Made by a program: the position numbers and the translations under genes | Part shown: positions 10,801 to 19,814 of the stretch, in pieces | How the letters are laid out: each line of letters starts with the position of its first letter | Position numbering within the stretch: the first letter of the stretch is position 1 | The notes under the pieces: generated by a model | Databases searched by the model: none | The model's input: only the letters and a program-made list of their open reading frames with translations | What the model was told of the DNA's origin: nothing | NCBI GenBank assembly: GCA_036927565.1 | Contig: JAYESD010000001.1 | Location: 71,009,751 to 71,073,750, forward strand | Direction of reading: 5' to 3' | Origin: Tuctoria greenei | Taxonomy: Eukaryota > Streptophyta > Magnoliopsida > Poales > Poaceae | Length of the DNA: 64,000 bases

Positions 10801-11276
10801 GGGTTGCTGAGAAGATTTAGCAAAACGCCAAAGAAGTTGAGCGCCTCACCCGCGAGAATTCTGAACTGGTGGCGGCTAGAAGATCCTTGGAGGAATTAAA
10901 GGGCTTGAGGGCTGCGGACTCCCTACAGATTTGGGAGTTCCTGGGCAAGGCTAACGACGCACTGACACCGATGGGCTTCAGTCCCGTGCGTCCGGATGAT
11001 TCGGAGCCGGAGCCGGACCTGGCGTTGCAGGCGTTGAGCTCGGCAGGTAGCAAACTCTCCAAAGTGGGCGACGTCATTGCGGACCTATTGGAGGTTGAGG
11101 GGCAATCCCTGGCGAAGAACGTCGCAGAGTATGTGCTGACGTGCTACACCAGCCGGAACTCCCAATTTCCTCTGGACCCGGTGCTTGAAGGTCCCGTTGA
11201 AGGAGAAGGGGAAGCTGCCCGAGCCAACGTGTCGGAGGTTGCCCAAAAGGTCGCTCAATTTTTCCATAGGGTCTAG
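7853..11276 (+). pseudogene. Antisense Transposase_28-type gene of element B (two exons)
   Basis: Same gene as in A, opposite to pol. Exon 1 (7853-9275) holds the hydrophobic Transposase_28-like domain, a basic SRKRKLQHADGR segment and a Ser/Arg/Gly tail. A 78-bp intron (9276-9353) separates exon 2 (9354-11276): Ala/Pro/Glu-rich repeats, a coiled coil (about 10190-10820), and a C-terminal block ending FFHRV before TAG at 11274-11276. Breaks: the initiator aligned to G3 is GTG; one C is missing in a C-run near 8202-8208, shifting frame; there are stops at 8818-8820 and near 9262; two further shifts lie between about 9640 and 9830; a TAG sits at 10818-10820. The coiled coil suggests a multimerising product in intact copies; function unknown. 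Confidence 0.72.
9276..9353 (+). other. Predicted 78-bp intron of the antisense gene (B)
   Basis: Donor CCCAAG|GTAATT, acceptor CATCTGCAG|CGTTCC, with a T-rich stretch before the acceptor. Length and position equal those in A. Confidence 0.65.
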
Positions 11277-12576
11277 GACCATCTCCGTAGTTCCCACTTG
11301 TATCCTCTCTTCTTCTTCCTCAATTTTGTAATCCCTTGTCTCCAAATGAATGAAATCCCCAAATTTTTGTGAATTTCACTTTTTTTTCTTCAACACTTTT
11401 GTCTTCACTTGGCCCCCTGGTAGATGTACACAATTTGATTGTGAACATGTACCAAGAGGATATTGTGTTTTGTTGAAGATTCATTTGCTTGGAACTTGTA
11501 GAGTGTAGGTCCAAAGTCTTCGATAGCGAAGGCCCCCTGAGGTCAAACTGACTACCGCCGGAGCTTAGTAGCTCCGGCAATAGTCCCTATCAACGCATAG
11601 AGCATCGATAGTTAGCCCTCCGGGTGTCGGAGCTTAGTAGCTCCGGCACTGACCTTTGTCAACACGTAGCTTGTCGGCGGCAGACTCCACTTGTGGGGTC
11701 TTCTCACCATCTTTTATTTTACGTCGACGGCTGGCCCCCCTAGCTTTACCGGAGCTTGGTTGCTCCGGTGATGCTCGTTTTCAATGCTTAACATCGATTA
11801 CAAGCCATCTAGAGGAGTCGGAGCTTTGTTAGCTCCGATTTTTCTCCATCAACGTGGATTTTATTTTTCCTGCACACTGAAGCCAAGAAAAATAGTAAAA
11901 TTCGTTTCTGGCCTATAACTTCGTCGCGACTTACGAATCTAGAGAAAATTTTAGGTCGAACGCGATTTTAAATACAACCGAATGTGTTGCCTTTTCTTCC
12001 AGATCCAATTGTACTTGGACCCGCCTTACTTCGGCCTGCCGGGGTGTAGGTAGAGTGGCGTACTTAGGGTGCTTGACCAGGCTAAGTCGATAGCACACTC
12101 TGGCCCTAGGTTGGCTTGGCGGCATTCAGGCAAGTGGGCCATGAACAATATTTTAATCCAAAAGAATCGACAATACGACTCGAATCGTATATGAACCGGT
12201 CGAACTAAAATTTCTTAAGAATTTCACGTCTTTGTTATTGACAAGAAAGAGAAGAAATAAAAAAGAATGTTGAGCCTGTACAAAATAAATGCACGTGGAG
12301 TCTGTTTCATATGAAGATGTCTTTCATTATAGGTCCGGGGTACAGGGGAAACAAGTACAATCTTAGGGTACGGAACCAGGCTAAGCGTGTTTAATTTCTT
12401 GTTCGACCCAGGGTAGCTAGCCACACTTTTAGTTCTGAGACTGTGACAAGTGTTGCATGAACTTTGCGGACCTTCCGGGGAAGGTCCGACTGTTCTCCCG
12501 GAGGAACTACCCGACTCTGTATAGTGACTCTATAACATACACCTTCAGTTACTACAGACTCACCTCCGTGATATAA
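11277..12576. other. Convergent spacer of B (shared 3' region)
   Basis: This region lies between the antisense gene end and the pol end. It contains T-rich and AATGAA-type sequence at 11330-11360 that could serve plant polyadenylation, the four-hairpin array at 11557-11839, and blocks shared with A and G3 at about 11870-12170 and 12290-12410. An ORF reading through 12577 to 12391 looks like loss of the pol stop rather than real coding. Confidence 0.55.
11557..11839. repeat. Array of four palindromic hairpins (element B)
   Basis: Inverted repeats lie at 11557-11578 (GCCGGAGCT / AGCTCCGGC, 4-nt loop), 11626-11647, 11748-11769 (ACCGGAGC / GCTCCGGT) and 11817-11839. Spacings are 69, 122 and 69 bp. 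The outer base pairs differ between hairpins but often still pair, for example G-C against A-T at the stem base. Confidence 0.8.
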
Positions 12577-13911
12577 AGTGTAGAACTTACGGAGGTGCTC
12601 GATGTTCCAAGGATTTGGGAGAGGTGTCCCATCCTCGGTAGCCAAGCGAACGCTTCCGGGACGGGATACTTTAATCACTCGGAAGGGTCCCTCCCAGCTG
12701 GGGGAGAGTTTGTTTAACCCTTCTCTGGATTGTATTCTCCATAGCACCAGATCACCTTCCTCAAGCTATCGGTTGTGTACATGTCGCTGATGATAACGTC
12801 GTAGGGCTTGGCAATATCGGGCATTCTGAACAGCTGCTTGGCACCTTCCCTCCTCAAGGAGGTCTAGGTCTTCACGCCGGAGCTGGTCCTACATGGCTTC
12901 ATCGAAGGTCCGGACCCAGAGTGAACCCAAGGTGATTTCCGGAGGAAGGATTGCTTCAGCTCCATACACTAGGAACAAGGGTGTCTCTCCGGTTGACCGG
13001 TTTGGAGATGTCCTGTTGGCCCATAAAGTGGGCGAAAGTTCTTCAATTCAGTTGGCTCCATGTTTTTTCAAGCGCTCATAGGTGCGCGTTTTGAGTCCTT
13101 TAAGGATTTCAGCATTTGCTCTCTCGGCTTGGACATTACTTGCTGGGTGAGCTACGGAGGCGTAGCAAACTTGAATGTCGAGGTCTTCGCAATATCCTTG
13201 AAATGCAGAGCTTGTGAATTGGGTCCCATTATCAGTGATGATTTTGTTTGGGACTCCGAATCTGCATACAATGGACTGCAAAAAGTTGATAGCAGATTGC
13301 TTGTTGATTGTCACAACTGGAGTTGCTTCCGGCCACTTGGTGAACTTGTCAATGGCAACGTACAGGAACTTGTAACCTTCGTCGGCTCTTGGGAAAGGTC
13401 CCAAGATGTCCATCCCCCACACAGCGAAGGGCCATGTAGGAGGTATCATTTGTAGGGGCTGAGCCGGTGTGTGAATTTGCTTTGCATGAAATTGACATGC
13501 TTCGCATTTCTTCACCAGCTCAGTTGCATCCTGGAGTGCTGTAGGCCAGTAGAAGCCATGCCGAAAGGCTTTACCAACCAGCGTGCGGGAAAATGCGTGG
13601 TTCCCACACTCGCCTCCATGGATTTCTGCGAGGAGCTCGCAGCCTTCTTCCCTTGTGATGCACCGCTTTAGGATGTCATTGGCACCGTGCCGGTAGAGAT
13701 CCCCTTCTACCAATGTGTATCTTTTAGCCAATCTGACTACCCGGTCAGCGGATACATCATCGTCAGGAAGGATGTTGTCTTTCAAGTAGCTCCGGATCTC
13801 CGAAATCCATGCATCGGAACTAGCTTGAGCATTTGAGTCTTGCGTGCTGGGTTGCTCGGAGCTTCCGGCAGCACCTACGACCCTTGATGGCTGCCATGGT
13901 AATAGGGCCAT
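12577..13911 (-). pseudogene. Integrase of element B
   Basis: The main ORF (13911-13048) holds an N-terminal HHCC zinc finger (EIHGGECGNH then KKCEACQ) and a DDE core: Asp in WGMDILGPFP, Asp in IITDNGTQF, Glu in QAERANAEILKG. All three catalytic residues are intact. The C-terminal tail follows in other frames (12747 to 12577, WEGPFRVI and WNIEHLRKFYT), so at least one frameshift and a stop near 13045 break it. Integrase joins element cDNA to host DNA. Its core has fewer lesions than the rest of B's pol; whether an intact protein could be made is doubtful. Confidence 0.8.
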
Positions 13912-14113
13912 CGGGACCGTCAGCTTCGGGATGCTGATCGCCCCCTTCGCTCAGTTCGGCAGGCTAAGCTGTTGGTTTTGACAACCTCCGGACAAAAGTT
14001 CCGTCAGGAGCCGGAGCTCCGGTTGACGCTTTCGTCGAGAGTTCATCAGCTTCAGCGTTATAGGCACGCTGAACATGGTGGAGATCTAGGACTTTGAAGT
14101 CCTTCTGAAGCCT

Positions 14114-14758
14114 CTAAACTTCAAGGAGGTAAGCAGCTAGCTGGAGATTGTTGCAGGAGCATTCACCCTTCACTTGCTTAATGATGAGCTGCGAATCTCC
14201 CTTGACCAGCAGTTGCTTGACACCATATGACAGTGCCACCTTTAGTCCATAGATGAGTGCTTCGTACTCCGCCATGTTGTTTGTCGCCTTGAAGTCAAGG
14301 TGTACCATGTATTTTACCTTCTCCCCGGTTGGTGCGAGGAGAAGGATTCCAGCTCCGGCCCCCTGCTTTTGCATGGAGCCGTCGAAGTAGAGGGTCCAGT
14401 GAGGTTTGGTAAAGACCGGAGCCTTGTGTTCCGGCTTCTGCTCGCTAGGGCCCCCAGGGTTTGATGGAGAGGGAGTCCATTCCACCACGAAGTCTGCCAA
14501 TGTTTGACTCTTGACTGCTTGCCTTGAAATGAATTCAAGATCAAATTCGGCCAATTCCGCTGCCCACTTTGCAATATTCCCAGTTGAATTGGGATTATGC
14601 AAGATTGCTCGAAGTGGGTAAGAAGTCACCACTGAGATCTTGTGAGCTTGGAAATAATGGCGAAGCTTCCTGGAGGCAATAAGAACTGCATAGAGCAGCT
14701 TATGCACCTCTAGGTATCGAGTCTTGGCATCATGTAGTACTTCACTGATGAAGTACAC
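14114..14758 (-). CDS. RNase H region of B with archaeal-type RNase H
   Basis: The open frame covers the end of the ordinary RNase H/connection domain (HKLLYAVLIASRKLRHYF, AKWAAELAEFDLEF) and then a second, archaeal-type RNase H: Asp in LYFDGS, Glu in NNMAEYEAL, Asp in VKGDSQLI. Extra RNase H domains of this type are known from Tat-lineage gypsy elements and probably degrade the RNA strand during reverse transcription. It is followed by frame breaks before the integrase (13912-14113). The frame is intact and the catalytic residues are present. Confidence 0.8.
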   Translation of the reverse strand: MYFISEVLHDAKTRYLEVHKLLYAVLIASRKLRHYFQAHKISVVTSYPLRAILHNPNSTGNIAKWAAELAEFDLEFISRQAVKSQTLADFVVEWTPSPSNPGGPSEQKPEHKAPVFTKPHWTLYFDGSMQKQGAGAGILLLAPTGEKVKYMVHLDFKATNNMAEYEALIYGLKVALSYGVKQLLVKGDSQLIIKQVKGECSCNNLQLAAYLLEV

Positions 14759-15431
14759 AGGGCGCTGAATGGTCCGGACCTTCCCGGAGGGGTCCGGAGC
14801 TTTCTCTCCACTGACCCGGATCCTCCCGGAGGGATCCGTATTTTCTTCGGGGACCTCCGGGTTCTGGCTGGAGGAACCCGGAGCTCCTTCAGAAGTGACC
14901 TGGACCCTCCCGGAGGGGTCTGGGTCTTCTTAAGTAACTTCTTGTAGATTCGAGTCTGGGAGCTGGGACCCAGAATCGCTTTCAGGGACCTCCGGACCCC
15001 CCCGAAGGGGCCTGGATTCCTGAGTATGGGGTAGCTCTGGCCTCTCCGCAACCAGAACCATACTGACGACTTCGTCAGTTGCTGAAATGTAAAGCAACAA
15101 AGGCTCACCAGGGTTCGAAGCTGCCAGAATTGGTAGGGTGGTGAGGAACTGTTTCAGCTCCTGGAATGCCTTCTCTGCTTCTTCAGACCATTGGAATGGT
15201 CTGGACTTCCTCAATAACCTGAAGAAGGGGAGTGCCCATTCCGCCAGTCTTGAAATGAACCAGCTGAGGGCTGCTAGACATCCAGTTAGCTTTTGGACAT
15301 CTTTGATGCGGTTTGGTGGCCGCATGTCTTCAATGGCCTTGATCTTCGCCGTATTAGCTTCTATGCCCCGGTGACTTACCAGGAAACCAAGAAGTTTTCC
15401 GGAGCTAACCCCGAATACACACTTGTCTGAA
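14759..15431 (-). pseudogene. RT C-terminal remnant and connection domain of B
   Basis: Begins at the deletion junction near 15420-15431, where gag sequence ending VAFRQ is fused to RT thumb sequence (CVFGVSSGKLLGFLV). It continues through MRPPNRIKDVQKLTGCLAAL, the connection motif FQWSEEAEKAFQELK and LLLYISATDEVVS. The fingers, palm and YVDD box are absent. A Pro/Gly/Glu-rich linker with repeated DPSGRV-type peptides (14772-15015) leads to the RNase H part. Without the palm it cannot polymerise DNA. Confidence 0.75.
14772..15015. repeat. GGACC-type palindromes in the pol linker of B
   Basis: Four imperfect palindromes centred on CCCGGAGGG or CCCGAAGGG lie at 14772-14797, 14815-14838, 14900-14922 and 14992-15015. 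They encode the repeated peptide DPSGR/K-V on the minus strand. G3 has counterparts near 50516-50541, 50697-50712 and 50823-50845. Confidence 0.65.
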
Positions 15432-16040
15432 TGCCACAATGACAGAGGCGCTAGAGATAGAAGGGATAGTGTTTCGTACCTGAGAGAACCTCTGGATGAA
15501 TGATCGCAGTGATTCTCCACCTTTTTGCACGACTGCAAAAAGGTCCAGTTCAGTGCCTGGTCGGGTGTATGAACTCCCGAAGTTGGCGGTGAACTAGCGT
15601 CACAGCTCCTCCCAACTGTTGATGGAGTTGGGTGGAAGGCTCATAAACCAGGACCTGGCGGTCTCGGTTAAAGCCATTGGGAAATAATTGGCCATTACGG
15701 CCTCATTTCCTCTAGCTGTCAAGATTGCAGTGGAGTAGATCTGAAGAAATTCGGCAGTATTGACAGTCCCGTCGAACTTTTCCGGTAGGTGAGGCCGGAA
15801 CTTCTGTGGCCACCTGACCATACGCGGATGCATGGCCAGGGCTGAACAGCCTCCTCCTACTCCTTCAGGAGCAGAAAGGTCCTGAGCTTCTCGTCTTTCA
15901 CGAGCACGCTCAATATGGACTCAGCCGTCCTGTTGGCGGTATCGGCGATCCAGCTCCGCTCGGAGGTCATGAGTTGAAAGCCTGGATACCGTGTGAGTGC
16001 GTCGTGCCCTGGAGGGCAATGACGTCACTTGCTGTGATAC
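15093..16040 (-). repeat. 948-bp tandem duplication in B, copy 1
   Basis: Copy 1 of a direct repeat; copy 2 is 16041-16988. Each unit runs (minus strand) from within gag, across the gag/RT deletion junction, to the end of the RT connection domain. The junction at 16040/16041 joins GCTGTGATAC to AGCAAC; the break shares a short AGCA microhomology. Confidence 0.9.
15432..16040 (-). pseudogene. Gag fragment, duplicated copy 1 (B)
   Basis: Contains the Retrotrans_gag-type core (MVRWPQKFRPHLPEKFDGT, YSTAILTARGNEAV, ALTETARSWFMSLPPNSI), broken by a stop near 15598-15600, then a short stretch related to VQKGG and ISSASVIVAFRQ that ends at the deletion junction. It lacks the gag N-terminus because the duplication starts inside gag. 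Confidence 0.7.
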
Positions 16041-16379
16041 AGCAACAAAGGCTCACCAGGGTTCGGAGCTACCAGAATTGGTAGGGTGGCGAGGAACTGT
16101 TTCAGCTCTTGGAATGCCTTCTCTGCTTCTTCAGACCATTGGAATGGTCCGGACTTCCTCAATAACTTGAAGAAGGGGAGTGCCTGTTCCGCTAGTCTTG
16201 AAATGAATCAGCTGAGGGCTGCTAGACATCCAATTAGCTTTTGGACATCTTTGATGCGGGTTGGTGGCCGCATGTCTTCAATGGCCTTGATCTTCGCCGG
16301 ATTAGCTTCTATGCCCCGGTGACTTACCAGGAAACCAAGAAGTTTTCCGGAGCTAACCCCGAATACACACTTGTCTGAA
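16041..16379 (-). pseudogene. RT connection fragment, duplicated copy 2 (B)
   Basis: Repeats the RT thumb and connection sequence of 15093-15431, from the deletion junction (16368-16379) to the LLLYIS region, where it ends abruptly against copy 1 gag. It leads into no RNase H and is non-functional. Confidence 0.7.
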
Positions 16380-16988
16380 TGCCACAATGACAGAGGCGCT
16401 AGAGATAGAAGGGATAGTGTTCGTACCTGAGAGAACCTCTAGATGTATGATCGCAGGGATTCTCCCCCTTTTTGCACGACTGCAAAAAGGTCCAGTTTAG
16501 TGCCTGGTCGGGTGTATGAACTCCTGAAGTTGGCGGTGAACTGCCGGCACAGCTCCTCCCAACTGTTGATGGAGTTGGGTGGAAGGCTCATAAACCAGGA
16601 CCTGGCGGTCCCGGTTAAAGCCACTGGGAAATAATTGGCTATTACGGCCTCATTTCCTCCAGCTGCCAAGATTGCAGTGGAGTAGATCTGAAGAAATTTG
16701 GCAGGATTGACAGTCCCGTCGAATTTTTCCGGTAGGTGAGGCCGTAACTTCTGTGGCCACCTGACCATACGCAGATGCATGGCCAGGGCTGAACAGCCTC
16801 CTCCTACTCCTTCAGGAGCAGAAAGGTCCTGAGCTTCTCGTCTTTCACGAGCATGCTCAATATGGACTCGGCCGTCCTGTTGGCGGTATCAGCGATCCAG
16901 CTCCGCTCGGAGGTCATGAGTTGAAAGCCTGGATACCGTGTGAGTGTGTCGTGTCCTGGAGGGCAATGACGTCACTTGCTGTGATGCA
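16041..16988 (-). repeat. 948-bp tandem duplication in B, copy 2
   Basis: Second unit, nearly identical to copy 1 with scattered base changes. On the minus strand this copy is continuous with the gag N-terminus (to 17419), so it keeps the original left context, while copy 1 keeps the original right context (RNase H). Confidence 0.9.
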
Positions 16989-17419
16989 GCACGTCTCCTG
17001 TTGTTGGAAACGTGCGGACCAAGTCTGCCAGACAAGGTCCGCCGCTGCGATGGGGCCCGTCCTGAAGGAGGAGGACCCTGGTTTCTGATGCGTTCGGCTG
17101 CTGCTGCAACCAAATGTTCCATATCGGTCCTCCACTACTCCAGTGCATCCCGGGATGCATCCAGAGGTGGTGGGCGTTGGAGAAGAGCACACGCTACATG
17201 GAGCGCGTGTTCCGGGTTGTCATGATTTGCCGACGTAGTGATTGACGCCAGTGCTCCATCGCGTTGCCCAGCTTGATTTGCTGGTGGAGGCGGTGGTGGT
17301 GGGAGTGTGACTCCTGCTGGCGCTGAGGCTCCTGCTGGTAACTGCATATTGGAGGGATTGCCCCCAACAGCTTGAGCAGCAGGTTGATCGTTGGATGATC
17401 CAGCAGCTGAGGTCACCAT
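16380..17419 (-). pseudogene. Gag of element B (N-terminus plus core)
   Basis: The likely start is ATG at 17419-17417 (MVTSAAGSSNDQPAAQ), 38 bp inside the 5' LTR border. The N-terminal third is Ala/Pro-rich with a PPPPPPP run. It then contains a region shared with G3 (MEHLVAAAAERIRNQGPPP, HVSNNRRRAASQQ) and the gag core (MVRWPQKLRPHLPEKFDGT to VQKGGESLRSYI). Gag packages element RNA into particles. A TAG near 17133 and frame breaks around 16781-16888 disrupt it, and the C-terminal zinc-finger part seen in G3 is deleted. Confidence 0.75.
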
Positions 17420-17436
17420 TCTCAAAATCTCAGGCG

Positions 17437-17456
17437 CCCCTACCTGGCGCGCCAAC
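17437..17456 (-). other. Primer binding site of B
   Basis: Directly after the 5' LTR on the minus strand, TTGGCGCGCCAGGTAGGGGC begins with the TGG expected to pair with a tRNA CCA end. G3 has nearly the same sequence at 54380-54399. I do not assign the tRNA. Confidence 0.6.
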
Positions 17457-18311
17457 TATCGGTGGTTTGGATCCGGCAGATCTCCCAACACTACTAAAGT
17501 GTTAGAGAAGTTTGAGGTTCGGTGTGGGCGCACGAAGATTCAAGAAGGTGAATTGTAAATGACGCAGGAGACACAAGAATTTACGTGGTTCGGGCCGCCT
17601 GAGCGTAATACCCTACTCCATGGGGTGTGTTGATGTAGTATTGGATGTATGTCTAAAGTGTAGAGAGTCTGTAGAGCGTGTGTGTAGACATGTCCTATGT
17701 ATCGTCGGCCTGTCCTTTTATAGTACAAGGGCAAGCCGTTACAAGTTAGCCTGGCCCGACATGTGGCATCAGCGGTTACTGATATTGATATACATTCAAC
17801 ACGTTTGATTACCCTTAATGACCGAGTTATGGGCTTTGACAGCACCGTTACTGGTAATTAAGGTCATCCGATCGTGTGTCATTAATGCAGTATTAATGAC
17901 ACTTGGTCGGGTCTTGAAGTCCTTGATTCCCCTTTGAAGATCCGGAGCCGTTGTGGAGTCTTCTGGAGGTTAGAGACTGAAGATCCGACGGTTGGACACG
18001 TGGCAGTACCGGAGCACACTGTGGAGAACAGATGGTTCCGGTGTTAGCCGACACGTGTCAGCACCGGAGCTTCCCTCGGTCTGGGGTTAGGTCCGGGGGT
18101 GCCACTTCGGTACATAGCCTGGAGCTTCCCCCCTTGCGGGCGGTAGCTCCGGTTTGATAGTACACATGGCGACCCTGGGACTAACCATGTTGGAGAAGCG
18201 GGTCCGGACATGTCTGACATGTGGGCCTCCGAAGGTCTTCAAATCAAGTGGGTGACTTTCCCTTGAGATCTTTGCAATCCCAAGGGGTATATGGTACCCA
18301 GGGTACCGACA
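17457..18311 (-). repeat. 5' LTR of element B with promoter
   Basis: The 855-bp LTR pairs with 6503-7357. Its inner end reads TATCGG instead of TGTCGG. On the minus strand TATAAAAGG at 17722-17714 is a good TATA box, which would place the transcript start some 25-35 bp further left. The sequence right of 18311 is the GAAAG duplication. Confidence 0.92.
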
Positions 18312-18316
18312 GAAAG
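18312..18316. repeat. Target-site duplication of B, right copy (GAAAG)
   Basis: Exact match to 6498-6502. Removing B and one copy restores the Harbinger reading frame. Confidence 0.9.
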
Positions 18317-19277
18317 GGACAAAATAGATTCAAACATTCTGGTGAGACAATAAGCAAGAAATTTCATGAAGTACTAGATGCTTTGATTAGAATGTCTGAA
18401 CACTATTTGAGACCAACAGATGCAAATCTTCGTAATGTGCACAAAAGGATTCAAAATGATAGAAGAGCTTATTCCCATTTCAAAGATTGCATTGGTGCAC
18501 TTAGATGGTACTCATATTCGAGTTTGTCTTTCACTTGAGGAGCAAGTGAGGTACATTGGAAAAATAGGCATTGCAACTCAAAATGTGTTTGCTATTTGTG
18601 ATTTTGATATGAGGTTCACTTATGTTTCTGTCGATCAACCTGGATCTTTTCATGACACGAGTGTCTTATATCATGCATTGAAAGAATCTGGTGAATTCTT
18701 TCCACATCCTCACAGGGTAAGATATCTTCAGGTTACATATTATTAAATGAAATTTGGTTATCGTATTTGTAATTGATTATATACTGTCTAATCTTGCATG
18801 TGTAGGTAAGTATATGTTGTAGATGCAGGTTATCCTAACCGACCAGGATATCTAGGTCCATACAAATGAGAAAGATATCACTTACCAGAATGGCATAGAG
18901 GTATGGAACCAAATACCCCAAAAGAAAAATTCAATCGAGTGCATTTATCGATTCAGAATGTTATTGAGAGTCATTTGGGCTATGGAAGATAAAATGGCAA
19001 ATCCTGTACAAGATGCCAAAATATTCAATGTTGACACAAAAAAGATTGTTGCTGCTACTATGGTTCTTCACAATTTCATTCGAGAGCATTCAAGCGGCGA
19101 TGTGACTTTGATAATTGTGATCGTGATCCGGACTTTGGGCGAATAATTCCTGATATGTACGACAAGTATGCTGTGACAGCACGTGCCTCCGATGATTCAA
19201 TCTCGGCATCAAGTTTCATCACAAAGGATGCATTTTGTGATAGTTTGGCAACATCTCTTTCTCTTGCGTGGAACTAG
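18317..19277 (+). pseudogene. PIF/Harbinger transposase, fragment 2 (DDE nuclease)
   Basis: Continues fragment 1: RFKHSGETISKKFHEVL, VHKRIQNDRRAYSHFKDCIGAL, then the DDE_Tnp_4-type nuclease with Asp in DGTHIRV (18504-18506), Asp in GSFHDTSVL (18654-18656), PNRPGYL, EWHRGMEPNTP, Glu in NVIES, and AATMVLHNFIREH near the C-terminus. The end is LSLAWN and TAG at 19275-19277. The enzyme cuts and pastes PIF/Harbinger elements; a domesticated ALP1-like gene is the alternative. An extra A at about 18501-18503, base losses at the intron near 18717-18815, a TGA near 18867, and shifts near 18965 and 19100 make it a relic. The intron has GTAAGA...GTGTAG borders. Confidence 0.85.
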
Positions 19278-19814
19278 TATGCGATTCACGTTATGTTTTA
19301 CTATAAATTTTATACACTAGATGTGTTGCTGCTACTATGGATGGATACATATATGCTTATTTTGTATGTTTTAAAAATTATTTGCGTAACAGTAACGTTG
19401 AACAGAAAAATTCTAAAAAGAACGATGATGTACCAGTAACGTTGGTGTAATGTTGCAGGAAGAAAAGGCTAAGAAAAAAAAGAACGTAAGTTCCAACCGT
19501 TAGGTACTGTAGATGAAGAGATAAAAAGAAAAAGAAAAATTCCAGCCGCTATGTCTTGTACAGAAGAAAAAGCATGAAAAAAATAACATCAAACAATTCA
19601 TGCTACAATTTAGCCCACACTTTCTCGTCCAGCCCAACAAAATGGTGAGGGTAAAATAGACATTGCATTAATGTCTTGTTTTCAGAGCTGACAATCATTT
19701 CTTAGCCAAACACCTCTAGTGTCAGCTCTACAACTACAATAGAGTTGCTCCATACTAGCATTTCAGAGCAGAGTTGCTCCACTAAAAAGTAGAGTCATGC
19801 CAAACACGCTCTTA
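19278..19814. mobile_element. 3' end of the Harbinger element with probable terminal inverted repeat
   Basis: Downstream of the transposase stop the sequence contains repeated GAGTTGCTCCA boxes (19742-19752, 19771-19781). It ends at 19811 with a terminus that reads GAGCGTGTTTGGCATGACTC on the opposite strand, followed by TTA (19812-19814). Termini of the GxGCGTGTTTGG type with a 3-bp TTA/TAA duplication are typical of plant PIF/Harbinger elements. The matching left terminus is outside the window, so this end is inferred. Confidence 0.5.

Larger units (their letters stand above)
6503..18311 (-). mobile_element. Gypsy element B (Tat lineage), complete but non-autonomous
   Basis: An 11.8-kb LTR retrotransposon read on the minus strand: 5' LTR (18311-17457), primer site, gag, pol remnants, integrase end near 12577, hairpin spacer, antisense gene (7853-11276, plus), purine tract, 3' LTR (7357-6503). 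A perfect GAAAG target duplication confirms both ends. The gag-RT interval has a fused deletion of roughly 2 kb relative to G3, removing the end of gag, all of protease and the RT catalytic core. The resulting segment was then duplicated in tandem (948-bp units). B therefore cannot encode its own reverse transcriptase and would have moved only with help from an intact relative, unless the damage followed insertion. The paired LTRs differ at many scattered, mostly transition sites. Confidence 0.92.

Noticed and set aside
15093..16988. Treating the duplicated gag/RT block as two separate elements
   Set aside because: No LTRs, primer site or target duplication flank either unit; a direct tandem duplication explains it.
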